Shown here piece by piece: positions 16,342 through 24,707 of a stretch of 64,000 nucleotides of DNA. Position 1 is the first letter of the stretch. Every line of letters starts with the position of its first letter. The position numbers were made by a program, and so were the translations under genes. Origin of the DNA: Roseivirga seohaensis (GTDB taxonomy: Bacteria > Bacteroidota > Bacteroidia > Cytophagales > Cyclobacteriaceae); the NCBI RefSeq assembly GCF_001592945.1, contig NZ_LRPB01000001.1, positions 1-64,000 on the forward strand, read 5' to 3'. The notes below the pieces were generated by a model. The model was not told the DNA's origin, searched no databases, and worked only from the letters and a program-made list of their open reading frames with translations.

Positions 16342-18297
16342 TTAATTGTAAAGAAATTCGAAGGCACTTTTGTAGCCACCGATGCTTTGCACGTAATCAA
16401 GCACAGCATTATAGAAAGTATCCTTTCCCAAAGTGGCCGAATCGCCTACTACTACCAACTTTGATTTGGCTCGAGTGATGGCTACGTTCATTCTGCGGTA
16501 CTCCTTCAAAAATCCGATTTCGTTTTTATCATTTGAACGAACCAAACTGATGAAAATCACATCGCGCTCTTGGCCTTGAAAAGCATCTACCGTATTTACC
16601 GAAATATCTTCTTTAAATGGATCTAGTAATTCTTCGGCATGAAGTAAATCGCGAAGTAACTCGATTTGTGCTTTATAAGGCGCAATAATTCCGATACGTT
16701 GTCCTTCTGTAACCGACTTACTCAAAAGCTGTATGACGAGTTTTGCTTCTTCTTCGTTATAAGTGCTAAGCGTTTCCTTCTTCACTTTTTCCGAAAAACC
16801 ACAACCAGCGGTATCGATAAACTCAAACCTCGCTCCTTCCAACTCACTGTCTCGAAGCAAAATTTCTGGCGCTACTTCCAATTTGCCTTCATAAAAATAG
16901 TCGCTGGAGAATTTCATGATGTGCGGATGCATTCGGTATTGGGTTTCCAACATCACATCACTTTTTGTGCGTTCTATCGCCTTTTTGAAAAGCGTTTCTT
17001 CCAAACCATCTTTTCCAGCTTGAAGTGATTTCACTGTGGGAGGCAATTGTAAGTGATCTCCCGCCATAATTACGCGGTAGGATTTCAGAATTGGAATCCA
17101 ACAGGCCGGCTCTAGCGCTTGACTGGCCTCATCAATGAATACAGATTTAAAAACCCGATCGCGCACTAGAGGGTGCGTAGACCCAACCAAAGTACAAGCC
17201 ACCACTTCTGCCCGCCCCATCAGGTCTTCTGTAATTTGCGATTCAATTCTATCGGCATCTTGGCGAAGCAAACGTGATTCTTTCATGAGTAAATCACGCT
17301 GAAGTTTTTCCTCTCGCCCGAACTGGCGTTTATACTTAGTTCCTAGCTTTCTGTATTCTTCCGACTTCTTTCTTACCTCTCTTAATTCTTTAAAATAGTT
17401 GTGTTTGGAAATTTTCACATCCAAACTATTCTCAATTACTTCTGGAGTTAATCGGGCAGGATGCCCTAAGCGCAACACATCTAAACCGAGATTATCGAGT
17501 TTCTCTACGATCAAATCCACAGCTGCATTACTTTGTGCGCAAACCAATACTTGCCGCTCGGTTTTCACTACTTCTTTTATGGCATTAACCAAAGTAGTGG
17601 TTTTTCCCGTACCTGGAGGGCCGTGAATAATGGCTACATCGCGCGCATGAAAAATATTGGTAAGCGCTTCGTTTTGTTTGGCGTTTAGGTTTACCGACTG
17701 ATATTCAAAGCCCGATTTGAATTCTGCAGGTTTAGCTCCATACATTACTTCTCGTAAGTCCGCCACTCTACCTGTTTCGGCTTTAAGCACTAACTCCAAA
17801 GCACGATTCATCTCGCGGTAAGAGCCTTCATCAAAAAGTAAGTTGACCCCGATTTTCCCTTGCTTCAACCAATCTGGAAGATCGCTTACGTTCAAGGCCA
17901 CACGCATTTTTTCCCGCCTCAGAAAACTAATTACACCAGAAACCGCTTCGGCTTCATTTCCATGACCTGAAAAAACACTGACTACCGCCCCCACCTGAAA
18001 AGAGTGATTTTGATCTAAATGTGTAGTGCGATCAAGTTCTAACGTATAGCGTTCGCCAGTTCCTATGTAGCGATTCATCAACTGCACAGGGTACCAGGTT
18101 ACGCCTTGTCTTCTACGTTCTTCGATGGATGTATTGAGCATTTTTCGCTCATATTGAGCGTAATCTTCATCTTTTTCAACCTTTAATAATTGTATCAGAT
18201 GTTGAATGGATTTTTGGGCTTCGGTCAAAAGGATAAGCGTTTTGTTTGGGAGGGTAAAGTTAGCTGATTTAACCACAGAGGGCACAAAGCATAGCAA
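16342..18297 (-). CDS. Upf1/SMUBP2-like superfamily 1 helicase
   Basis: A cytoplasmic SF1B DNA/RNA helicase. Counting from the first ATG, Walker A is GPPGTGKT at 226-233, motif II is DEAS at 389-392, then LETQYRMHP (motif IV region), VNTVDAFQGQERD (motif V) and RRMNVAITRAK (motif VI). An N-terminal OB/beta-barrel region, including the RRRQGVTWYP signature common to IGHMBP2-like bacterial proteins, precedes motif I. The true start is uncertain: the first 20 or so codons overlap an intergenic repeat unit, and a TTG at 18228 (giving TEAQKSIQHL) would match family length better. Bacterial members are linked to nucleic-acid repair or R-loop handling but are poorly studied. Confidence 0.88.
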   Translation of the reverse strand: MLCFVPSVVKSANFTLPNKTLILLTEAQKSIQHLIQLLKVEKDEDYAQYERKMLNTSIEERRRQGVTWYPVQLMNRYIGTGERYTLELDRTTHLDQNHSFQVGAVVSVFSGHGNEAEAVSGVISFLRREKMRVALNVSDLPDWLKQGKIGVNLLFDEGSYREMNRALELVLKAETGRVADLREVMYGAKPAEFKSGFEYQSVNLNAKQNEALTNIFHARDVAIIHGPPGTGKTTTLVNAIKEVVKTERQVLVCAQSNAAVDLIVEKLDNLGLDVLRLGHPARLTPEVIENSLDVKISKHNYFKELREVRKKSEEYRKLGTKYKRQFGREEKLQRDLLMKESRLLRQDADRIESQITEDLMGRAEVVACTLVGSTHPLVRDRVFKSVFIDEASQALEPACWIPILKSYRVIMAGDHLQLPPTVKSLQAGKDGLEETLFKKAIERTKSDVMLETQYRMHPHIMKFSSDYFYEGKLEVAPEILLRDSELEGARFEFIDTAGCGFSEKVKKETLSTYNEEEAKLVIQLLSKSVTEGQRIGIIAPYKAQIELLRDLLHAEELLDPFKEDISVNTVDAFQGQERDVIFISLVRSNDKNEIGFLKEYRRMNVAITRAKSKLVVVGDSATLGKDTFYNAVLDYVQSIGGYKSAFEFLYN

Positions 18298-18800
18298 AGT
18301 TTAAGTATAATCGTCACTGCGAGAAACAAGTCAGGCGTTAGCCATGAGTTGTGACGAAGCAGTCTCTCATCTAGAAACTGTGAGATTGCTTCACGTTTAT
18401 TTATTCACTTCGATAAACATTAGCAGGTTCGCAATGTCGGAGAGGTTTTAACCCCAGAGGGCACGAAGAAACGCAAAACGTAAAATAGGATCGTCACTGC
18501 GAAACTCAGGCCATGCGTTAGCAATGGGCTGTAACGAAGCAGTCTCTTCATAAAAAATTGTGAGATTGCTTCACGTTTATTTATTCACTTCGATAAACAT
18601 TAGCAGGTTTGCAATGTCGGAGAGGTTTTAACCGCAAAGGGCACGAAGAAACGCAAAACGTAAAATAGGATCGTCACTGCGAGACGCAGGCCATGCGTTA
18701 GCAATGGGCTGTAACGAAGCAGTCTCTTCATTAAAAACTGTGAGATTGCTTCACGTTTATTTATTCACTTCGATAAACATTAGCAGGTCCGCAATGACGG
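18268..18800. repeat. Three tandem copies of a ~180-bp palindromic repeat
   Basis: The 538-bp gap between the helicase and folB holds no gene but three head-to-tail copies with a 179-180 bp period (starting about 18271, 18450 and 18630). Each unit carries an imperfect palindrome of about 130 bp: CGTCACTGCGA near the left end pairs with TCGCAATGTCG or CCGCAATGACG at the right, and GAAGCAGTCTC (18356-18366 in copy 1) with GAGATTGCTTC (18382-18392). Between palindromes lies a conserved spacer containing AGAGGGCACGAAGAAACGC. Copies 2 and 3 are closer to each other than to copy 1. This looks like a MITE/REP-type dispersed element rather than CRISPR. Confidence 0.85.
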
Positions 18801-18835
18801 AAACGAGGGGAATTTACTTCATACTGGCTAAACTA

Positions 18836-19201
18836 CTAGCTTCTTGCTCTTTCCAAAGTAACTTTTGATTTGGCGCAGATACCGCCAAAAGGCGGATTGT
18901 GTTTGGCTACGCTTACTTTCACTTCTGAAACTGATGAAAATCGTTCAAAAATGTTCTCAATGATTTCTTGGCCTAGTTTTTCAAGTAGTTTGGCTGGAGT
19001 GGCCATCCTGTTTTTGACAATCTCATAAAGCTGAACGTAGTCAACGGTACCAGATAAATCATCTTGCTGAGCCGCCTTCTCAAAGTTGGTAGTCACCTCT
19101 ATATCCACAGAATAACGATTCCCGATTTTGCGTTCTTCCTCATAAAAACCATGATAGGCATAGAACTCCATGCCCTCTAAGGCTACTTTATCGGTATTCA
19201 C
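18836..19201 (-). CDS. folB: Dihydroneopterin aldolase
   Basis: FolB cleaves 7,8-dihydroneopterin to 6-hydroxymethyl-7,8-dihydropterin and glycolaldehyde in folate synthesis. The 121-residue protein has the canonical start (GMEFYAYHGFYEEERKIG), the conserved Glu74 in LLEKLGQ, and Lys100 in VSVAKHNPP, which coincides with the catalytic lysine position of characterised enzymes. Length is normal. It is the last gene of a leftward run: WD40 protein, DivIVA-domain protein (3 bp upstream), folB. The cytoskeletal-looking partners have no evident folate link. Confidence 0.95.
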   Translation of the reverse strand: MNTDKVALEGMEFYAYHGFYEEERKIGNRYSVDIEVTTNFEKAAQQDDLSGTVDYVQLYEIVKNRMATPAKLLEKLGQEIIENIFERFSSVSEVKVSVAKHNPPFGGICAKSKVTLERARS

Positions 19202-19204
19202 AGC

Positions 19205-20068
19205 TTAATCGTTTCGGTCGAAAAATGAGCCTTTCTTATCTTCTGTGGGGGCTGGCGCAGCGGCATTTTTAGGTGTTTCATCTTGATAAACATTAGCACC
19301 AAGAAAACCCTCTGCAGATTCGTTGGCCTCTTCTTCAAAATCTTCCGAAACATCAGCCAAATCTAGATTAGACAAATTTTCATCAATCGGTTCTTCTTCA
19401 ACCTCCTCTATAACTACCTCAGCTGCTTTTTCAGGAGCTTTGGCCGCCATTGTTTCATTTACTGGTTTTTCTTCACCCCCGAAGCTTCGCGGGCTTTCGT
19501 TTACCTCTCTGCTAAATTTTTTGGCTTCCTTTAAAATCGGTTTAATGTCTGCCGGAAATTCCTCGTGTCTCTTAATCTTCTCGAGAATATCAGAAGTTAA
19601 CATTTTTAACTCCGCCATCATTGAATTTTTATTGGCGCTCAGGCTCTTGAACACTTGTTCCAACTGTCGGATTTCATCCTCCATGTCTTCTACAATTTCA
19701 CTGGCTCTGTTCTCAGCGTCTTCAATAATATTTTTAGCTCTACTTTTGGCTTCGCTCATTAAAGCGTCTGCTTTCATTTCAGTTTCCTTCATGTGTAGTT
19801 CAGCCGTTTTGGTGGCATGCTCTATCATGTTGGCGCCTGTGTCTTCTGCCGTTTTTAGGGTTTTGAAGAGTGAATTTTCCACTTCGCGAAGCTTCTGCAC
19901 TTCTTTTTCAGCAGCCTCCAATTTATATTTTAGTTCCTTAGCTTGGTCTTGAAGTTTCTCCCACTCCACCGACAGGGATGTTAGAAAAGCAGTTACTTCA
20001 TCTTTATCGTAACCGCGAAAATTCTTTTCGAAAACCTTTTGCCTAATTTCTAAGGGTGTAATGTTCAT
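19205..20068 (-). CDS. DivIVA-domain coiled-coil protein
   Basis: A 287-residue cytoplasmic protein. Residues 1-60 match the DivIVA/GpsB membrane-binding domain (MNITPLEIRQKVFEKNFRGYDKDEVTAFL). A long coiled coil rich in Glu/Lys/Ala follows to about residue 165, then an acidic low-complexity tail (several EE-rich stretches) ending in GSFFDRND. DivIVA proteins sense negatively curved membrane at poles and septa and organise growth or division; they are well known in Gram-positives and less so in Bacteroidota. It is translationally close to folB (3 bp) and to the WD40 gene (12 bp), so the three are almost certainly co-transcribed. Confidence 0.88.
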   Translation of the reverse strand: MNITPLEIRQKVFEKNFRGYDKDEVTAFLTSLSVEWEKLQDQAKELKYKLEAAEKEVQKLREVENSLFKTLKTAEDTGANMIEHATKTAELHMKETEMKADALMSEAKSRAKNIIEDAENRASEIVEDMEDEIRQLEQVFKSLSANKNSMMAELKMLTSDILEKIKRHEEFPADIKPILKEAKKFSREVNESPRSFGGEEKPVNETMAAKAPEKAAEVVIEEVEEEPIDENLSNLDLADVSEDFEEEANESAEGFLGANVYQDETPKNAAAPAPTEDKKGSFFDRND

Positions 20069-20080
20069 TGTTTGGAAAAA

Positions 20081-20992
20081 TTAAAATTTGATGTCCCAGA
20101 TGGAAATACTACGGTCATCACTGGCCGAAATTAATAGGTTGTTATGAGCAGTCCAAAGCAGCTTGTTTACAGAGGTTCCATGACCCGCATGCCGTGCTTT
20201 GTCTATAACTTTTAGAAGTTGGTAAGTCGAGGCATCCCAGACCTTTATAGACTTATCCATGCTACAAGTTACAAAATGTTTGTTATCAGGACTAAATTCA
20301 ATATGGTTTATTGCATACATATGGGCTGCAACGGACTCCTTAAGGGTATAACCGTCTATAACATCCCAAATTTTCAACTTCGCATCCCTACTTCCACTGA
20401 TTAAGAAACGTTCATCGGGGCTGTATCGTACCGAAAAAACCGAAATTTTGTGTGCATCAATTTCATGCACCAATTTCCAATCTCTTAATGAAAACACCCT
20501 TATTTTATTGTCGCTATAACCAACAGCCAAATGACCACTGAGTTCTGAAACGGCTAGCGTTCGTGCGCTTTTTTCTGAATTACGAATGACATGTATGGTC
20601 TCAAGAGTTTTGATGTCTAGAATATGCACTTCGCCATTTCCTTGGGCTACAATGATTCTGTCTTTCAATACCTTTATATCGAAAATTGCCGCTGCGGAAA
20701 GTTTGATCGAACCCAATTCCTTTTTATTCTCCCAGTCAATAATGTGCAAGCCATCCATATTTTGACCAACGATAAGCGCATTTCTTTCTGGGTAATAACA
20801 CAACGCATACACCGAATTAGGCACTTTGGCAATCATTCGACCTGTTTCCATATCATTCAAATCCCAGAGCGCTACTACGCCATCTGCTCCAGCTGAGAAA
20901 AACTGGTGTGATTCAGGACCAGGCGCCAGTGTATAAACACAGTCTTGGTGTCCGCCTACGGTATTCAGTTTTTTGACGCTTACTTGTGTCAT
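20081..20992 (-). CDS. WD40 repeat beta-propeller protein
   Basis: A 303-residue protein made almost wholly of WD40 repeats: ALWDLNDM near 42-49, LKIWDVIDG near 204-212, IKVWDASTY near 246-254 and ISIWDIKF at the C-terminus, with weaker repeats between, enough for one seven-bladed propeller. There is no signal peptide, so it should be a cytoplasmic protein-binding scaffold. It heads an operon with the DivIVA-domain gene 12 bp on and folB. Binding partners cannot be inferred from sequence; the DivIVA neighbour is the natural candidate. Confidence 0.88.
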   Translation of the reverse strand: MTQVSVKKLNTVGGHQDCVYTLAPGPESHQFFSAGADGVVALWDLNDMETGRMIAKVPNSVYALCYYPERNALIVGQNMDGLHIIDWENKKELGSIKLSAAAIFDIKVLKDRIIVAQGNGEVHILDIKTLETIHVIRNSEKSARTLAVSELSGHLAVGYSDNKIRVFSLRDWKLVHEIDAHKISVFSVRYSPDERFLISGSRDAKLKIWDVIDGYTLKESVAAHMYAINHIEFSPDNKHFVTCSMDKSIKVWDASTYQLLKVIDKARHAGHGTSVNKLLWTAHNNLLISASDDRSISIWDIKF

Positions 20993-21065
20993 AGGTTTTT
21001 AAAACAATTATCTTTCGCGTTGATACAAAACTAAGTATTCAACCTGCTAAGCCAATTAATAATTC

Positions 21066-21686
21066 ATGCCTTTATTTCTAAAAGCAAATATTACAGAAGA
21101 AGTTTGCTTCGCGATATGGAAAATTGAAGAATCGGAAGCCGAACTGACCCAGCTTTACCAACCCAGCGTAGCAGAAAGCGAAGTATTGGCCAGTTTCAAA
21201 GTAGAGATAAAAAGAAAAGAATGGCTTTCTGCCCGCTTGGCATTAAAAGCACTTTTCCCCGATCAAGACTATGAAGTGAACAAAGATTCCTTCGGCAAAC
21301 CGCACATTAGTCTAGAAGGCGTTGAAATTTCAATTTCCCATGCAAAAGGTTATGGTGCTGCGGCCTTTAGTTCAACAGGTCCAATTGGTATTGACATTGA
21401 ACACGACCGCGATCAGATTACCCGCATTGCCCATAAATTCCTCCACCCTACTGAAAAGCCGTGGGCTGAAAACCGAGTAGATAAGCTGACCCAAATTTGG
21501 TGCGCTAAAGAGGCTTTATACAAGCTGCATGGCCGTACTCAACTTATTTTTGCCGACCAATTGGTGGTAGGTCAACCCAATTTACAGCAGCAAGCCAGTG
21601 GGCAAATTATAGAAAGTGGTATTAGTTCAGTGTTTAATGTTCAATGGTTAAAAGAAGCTGACTTGAATTGCTGTTTGGCTTATTGA
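21066..21686 (+). CDS. 4'-phosphopantetheinyl transferase superfamily protein
   Basis: A 206-residue Sfp/AcpT-like enzyme expected to move the phosphopantetheine arm of CoA to a carrier-protein serine. The key motifs are present: GIDIE at 108-112 (Asp110 and Glu112, magnesium ligands) and WCAKEALYK at 145-153 (Glu and Lys of the second signature), preceded by SISHAKG. No polyketide, peptide-synthetase or acyl carrier gene lies in the window, so its target could be the fatty-acid ACP or a pigment or secondary-metabolite pathway elsewhere. It is divergently transcribed from the WD40 operon. Confidence 0.9.
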   Translation: MPLFLKANITEEVCFAIWKIEESEAELTQLYQPSVAESEVLASFKVEIKRKEWLSARLALKALFPDQDYEVNKDSFGKPHISLEGVEISISHAKGYGAAAFSSTGPIGIDIEHDRDQITRIAHKFLHPTEKPWAENRVDKLTQIWCAKEALYKLHGRTQLIFADQLVVGQPNLQQQASGQIIESGISSVFNVQWLKEADLNCCLAY

Positions 21687-21741
21687 AAGGAGAAGGAATT
21701 CTATTGCTATAAATAATAGCATAATATTCCCTACATTAGTC

Positions 21742-21762
21742 ATTCTGAACTTGTTTCAGAAT
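21742..21762. repeat. Short palindrome, ATTCTGAA/TTCAGAAT
   Basis: A perfect 8-bp stem with a 5-base loop (CTTGT), embedded in GTCATTCTGAACTTG. I recall this as a common intergenic palindrome in Bacteroidota genomes. It lies between the phosphopantetheinyl transferase gene and the small membrane protein gene. Confidence 0.55.
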
Positions 21763-21788
21763 CCGTCCATTCAAAAGCATAAAGCCTT

Positions 21789-22142
21789 ATGAAAAACCAA
21801 AGCATCTCAAACCTCAAAAGCACACTCGCCATTCCTTTGGCACTGATTACAGTACTTGTCCCTTTCTCACTATTTATTAGCTGGAACATGGCCAGCATGG
21901 TTGTTTTTTGGTTTGTAGTAATTCCTTTGGTAAGCCATCTGATTCCGAGAAAAGTTTTTAAAAGCACTAACCCAATGAAGGAATCCATTATTGGGCTGAC
22001 CATTTTTTATACTCTTATGAGCTTTATGATTTACGAGCACAGCGACTTTTTACAGCTGATGCTGATCAGCTTTGTGGTTAATCTATTGGCCCTCTTTTTT
22101 ATTCAGCTTGATAAAAAAGTGAATAGAGAGGTTGTGGGGTAG
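21789..22142 (+). CDS. Small hypothetical membrane protein
   Basis: A 117-residue protein with four predicted hydrophobic segments (about 12-30, 34-52, 66-82 and 88-108), ending in a short basic tail. The N-terminus (MKNQSISNLKSTLAIP) carries no signal peptide beyond the first span. I do not recognise a family. It is followed 32 bp later by the HNH-like gene in the same orientation. Confidence 0.6.
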   Translation: MKNQSISNLKSTLAIPLALITVLVPFSLFISWNMASMVVFWFVVIPLVSHLIPRKVFKSTNPMKESIIGLTIFYTLMSFMIYEHSDFLQLMLISFVVNLLALFFIQLDKKVNREVVG

Positions 22143-22174
22143 GTTTGGAGTAGTTTTCACACAAGTTTAGAATC

Positions 22175-22747
22175 ATGGCACAATGTAAATTATGTCTTCA
22201 AGACAGGGAATTAAAAAGGTCGCATATAGTTCCAGAATTTATGTACCTAGGAATATATGACAAAACTCCTAGGAGATTCTATGAAATGAAAAATAGTGGC
22301 AAAGAAATTAAAAGTAGAATTGAACAAAAAGGCAAACGAGAATACCTTTTATGTGAAGAGTGTGAGTCAAAATTGAGTAAATACGAAAAATATGCAGACG
22401 AAAACCTATATGGTAAAAATCAAAATGGAAAAGCCGCTCTAATAAAACAGTCAATGACATCAGATGGTCGAACTTTCCTTTATGAATTTGAGCGCTTTGA
22501 ATATCATTCAATGAAATTGTTCTTAGATTCCTTACTCTGGCGACTTTTGGTTTCTAAGTCATTTCCCACTCCCGAATATTCACCAGACCTAAAGGAAAAA
22601 CTTCGATTATCCATTTATGACGAAATTCCATTAGAGGAGAATGAGAACCCTTGTTTAATCCAGTCAGTTATGACTGCCTCAGGTAAAATACTCAAGGGGT
22701 TTATTTTATCTCCAATAGAAAAAAAAGTGACGAACGAACAATTTTAA
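22175..22747 (+). CDS. HNH-like zinc-binding protein, probably truncated by frameshift
   Basis: The 190-residue reading frame begins with a CKLC pair, RSHIVPEF and, later, CEEC (residues 66-69), the arrangement of an HNH-type zinc/nuclease domain in which His of SHIVPEF would be the catalytic-site histidine. The rest is unknown. The frame ends at 22747, but the alternative frame beyond a run of eight A (22719-22726) continues open for 63 more codons to 22935 with a protein-like sequence. One extra A would join them into a protein of about 253 residues. Either this is a decayed gene, a base-call error in a homopolymer, or slippage is used. The region is AT-rich compared with the housekeeping genes around. 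Confidence 0.7.
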   Translation: MAQCKLCLQDRELKRSHIVPEFMYLGIYDKTPRRFYEMKNSGKEIKSRIEQKGKREYLLCEECESKLSKYEKYADENLYGKNQNGKAALIKQSMTSDGRTFLYEFERFEYHSMKLFLDSLLWRLLVSKSFPTPEYSPDLKEKLRLSIYDEIPLEENENPCLIQSVMTASGKILKGFILSPIEKKVTNEQF

Positions 22748-22935
22748 GTATTCTAATTGATGGTTTTGAATACAATTTTTATATCTCCGATAGAATACCC
22801 AAAGATGAAATAAATCCATTTCTTCAAAAAAACGGTAACTTAAAGATTATTGGGAGATTAATATATGATATGCCTGATCTTATTAAAATAATCAAAGAAA
22901 TGATGTATCATTTACGAGAACGATTAAAAGAATAA
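22747..22935 (+). other. Out-of-frame continuation of the HNH-like gene
   Basis: In this frame the DNA encodes SILIDGFEYNFYISD and onward to a helical, basic end (MMYHLRERLKE) and TAA at 22933-22935. It has no start codon of its own near its beginning and joins the upstream frame by a -1 shift in the A8 run. I read it as the displaced C-terminus of the preceding gene. Confidence 0.65.
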
Positions 22936-23356
22936 ATGTCACCTTCCGCAGGTTCTCCGATTCTCCGATTTATCTGCCCTTAGGCAGCACCTGTAACACC
23001 ATATGACCGCAAGGACTCTGTTCGTTTTATTAAGAGCCATTCCCTTATCTGCTCTACTGAAAAACCCCGAAGTCTCGGAGCCTACGGAATGACTTAACGC
23101 TGGCTTGAGTGTATAAATAAATGAACTAAGAAAGGTTTAGTCTATTTGCCGTTTTGTTTTTGGTGTAATGCGGACAGGGCCTCCTAGGGATCATAGTAAG
23201 CCGCAAATTTGGAAAACCTGCGGCAGTTGACAATAAATAATGCCTAAGTTAATAGCCTAACATTACTTAAATTCGCCTCAATCGTCCTGTCTCCTTCAAT
23301 GAGTTCTATTAATTTGGAGGGAGGGGAAATTCAACCTGAGTAAAAGGATCATAAAA
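22936..23356. other. Gene-free 421-bp stretch
   Basis: No plausible coding frame or tRNA is visible. It contains a small hairpin at 23200-23224 (GCCGCA/TGCGGC, 13-base loop), a TGCC/GGCA and a CCGA/TCGG mini-hairpin near its start, and the word TCCTAGGGATC (23182-23192), which recurs at 24611-24621 on the other side of the DinB-HAD gene pair. It may be eroded repeat sequence; no function can be assigned. Confidence 0.45.
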
Positions 23357-23881
23357 ATGGAATTCGATTTAGAGAAGACAATAAGTATTTTATCCCAGAC
23401 CCCTTCTACTTTAGCAGCTATGCTAAATGAACTACCAGACGAATGGCTACAAAAAAATGAAGGCGGAGATTCATGGAGTCCTATTAATGTAATTTCTCAC
23501 CTGATACATGGTGAACAAACAGATTGGATAGAAAGGGTTAAGATTATTTTATCTGATGAAAAAGAAAAGAACTTTAAAACCTTTGATAGAGCAGCTTCGA
23601 TACAATCAAATGGTGATAAATCTATAAAAGAACTCACTGCTGAGTTTAACTATCAAAGAAACCAAAGTTTAGACTACATTAAGTCACTTCATTTGAGCGA
23701 TAAAGATTTTTTAAAAACCGGAGTCCATCCTGAGTTTGGTGAGGTTACTTTAAAACAACTCCTTGCCACATGGGCTGTACATGATTTAGGACATATTGCA
23801 CAAATATCTCGAGTTATGGCAAAACAATACACACACGAAGTAGGCCCTTGGATTAACTACTTAAGCATTTTAACAAGGTAA
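23357..23881 (+). CDS. DinB/YfiT-like metal-dependent protein
   Basis: A 174-residue four-helix-bundle protein of the DinB superfamily. The three metal-binding histidines are in place: His48 (ISHLIHG), His142 and His146 (VHDLGHIAQ). Family members include bacillithiol- and mycothiol-dependent transferases and proteins of unknown role; Bacteroidota carry many paralogs. It precedes the HAD phosphatase gene by 9 bp and is probably co-transcribed with it. No thiol-cofactor gene is nearby, so a substrate cannot be proposed. Confidence 0.85.
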   Translation: MEFDLEKTISILSQTPSTLAAMLNELPDEWLQKNEGGDSWSPINVISHLIHGEQTDWIERVKIILSDEKEKNFKTFDRAASIQSNGDKSIKELTAEFNYQRNQSLDYIKSLHLSDKDFLKTGVHPEFGEVTLKQLLATWAVHDLGHIAQISRVMAKQYTHEVGPWINYLSILTR

Positions 23882-23890
23882 TATAATCAC

Positions 23891-24547
23891 ATGAAAGCGA
23901 TTATTTTTGATATGGATGGGGTCATTGTTGATTCTGAAAAACTTTGGTCTCAAGCAGAAAGAGAAGTATTTGGTTCATTAGGAGTTCAGGTTACCAATGA
24001 CTTAAGTATACTTACACAAAGCATGACCACTACTGAGGTTACCAAATTTTGGTACGAACGATTTCCTTGGCTGCACAAAAGCGAGGAAGAGGTGGAACAA
24101 ATGGTAATAGCCAGAGTAATACAACTCATTAACGAAGAAGACTGTGTTATTTCAGGTATCAAAAATTTCATGGAGAAAATCACAAAAGAAGGCTTCAAAA
24201 TTGGTGTAGCAACCAACTCTCCCTATAGTATAATTCCCGCAGTATTAAGAAAAGCCAACATCTCACATTTGGTTGATACCATTTCTTCTGCGGAGTTTGA
24301 AGAAAATGGCAAGCCACAACCAGATGTATATCTTAATGCTTTGAAAAAGCTGAACTTAACTGCCGATCAATGTATTGCTATAGAAGACTCTAATTCAGGC
24401 ATAAGAGCCGCCAAAACAGCTGGATTAAAAGTAATTGCCTTCAGTAAATATAGCAGTATGATTGTAGAAGAAACATATCTTGAAGTTCAATCATTTGAAG
24501 ACATTGATTTCAAACTATTACCGAGCAGCAGCCCTGCCAGAACGTAA
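23891..24547 (+). CDS. HAD-family sugar-phosphatase-like hydrolase (HxpB/beta-phosphoglucomutase type)
   Basis: A 218-residue HAD superfamily IA enzyme. Motif I is FDMDGVIVDSE with nucleophile Asp7 and acid/base Asp9, motif II is VATNS, and motif IV is AIEDSNSGIRAA. The helical cap between about 15 and 85 resembles the hexitol/2-deoxyglucose-6-phosphate phosphatase (YniC/HxpB) group more than true beta-phosphoglucomutases, judged from the KLWSQAEREVF start. It lies 9 bp after the DinB gene. Substrate specificity is inference only. Confidence 0.85.
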   Translation: MKAIIFDMDGVIVDSEKLWSQAEREVFGSLGVQVTNDLSILTQSMTTTEVTKFWYERFPWLHKSEEEVEQMVIARVIQLINEEDCVISGIKNFMEKITKEGFKIGVATNSPYSIIPAVLRKANISHLVDTISSAEFEENGKPQPDVYLNALKKLNLTADQCIAIEDSNSGIRAAKTAGLKVIAFSKYSSMIVEETYLEVQSFEDIDFKLLPSSSPART

Positions 24548-24564
24548 CGTTCATCATTAAGTAT

Positions 24565-24587
24565 GCTAAGCAAGGCTTAGCAATTTT
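24565..24587 (+). terminator. Hairpin terminator after the HAD gene
   Basis: A perfect 7-bp stem GCTAAGC/GCTTAGC with loop AAG is followed by AATTTTAC. It lies 18 bp past the stop codon. The T stretch is short, so termination may be only partial. Confidence 0.55.
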
Positions 24588-24707
24588 ACTTTGGTATACT
24601 CCGGAGAGAGTCCTAGGGATCGCTTTTATCATTCTCAATTTCTGACCATATGATTTTGATAAACTAAAAGGCTATTATTTCTTTGCCCAAAACAAAAAAC
24701 CAGCTTT

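Noticed and set aside
18268-18800. CRISPR array
   Set aside because: Only three copies, of 180 bp, with nearly the same sequence throughout and no unique spacers.
19323-19952. 209-codon frame on the plus strand
   Set aside because: Antisense to the DivIVA-domain gene; a serine-rich product expected from the complement of Glu/Lys-rich coiled-coil codons.
21742-21762. Terminator for the phosphopantetheinyl transferase gene
   Set aside because: The stem is perfect but no T run follows; more likely an intergenic palindrome.
22936-23356. tRNA or small RNA gene in the 421-bp gap
   Set aside because: I found no cloverleaf or T-loop pattern, only short hairpins and a repeated word.
23891-24547. 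True beta-phosphoglucomutase
   Set aside because: No maltose or trehalose phosphorylase neighbour, and the N-terminal cap residues look more like the sugar-phosphatase group.
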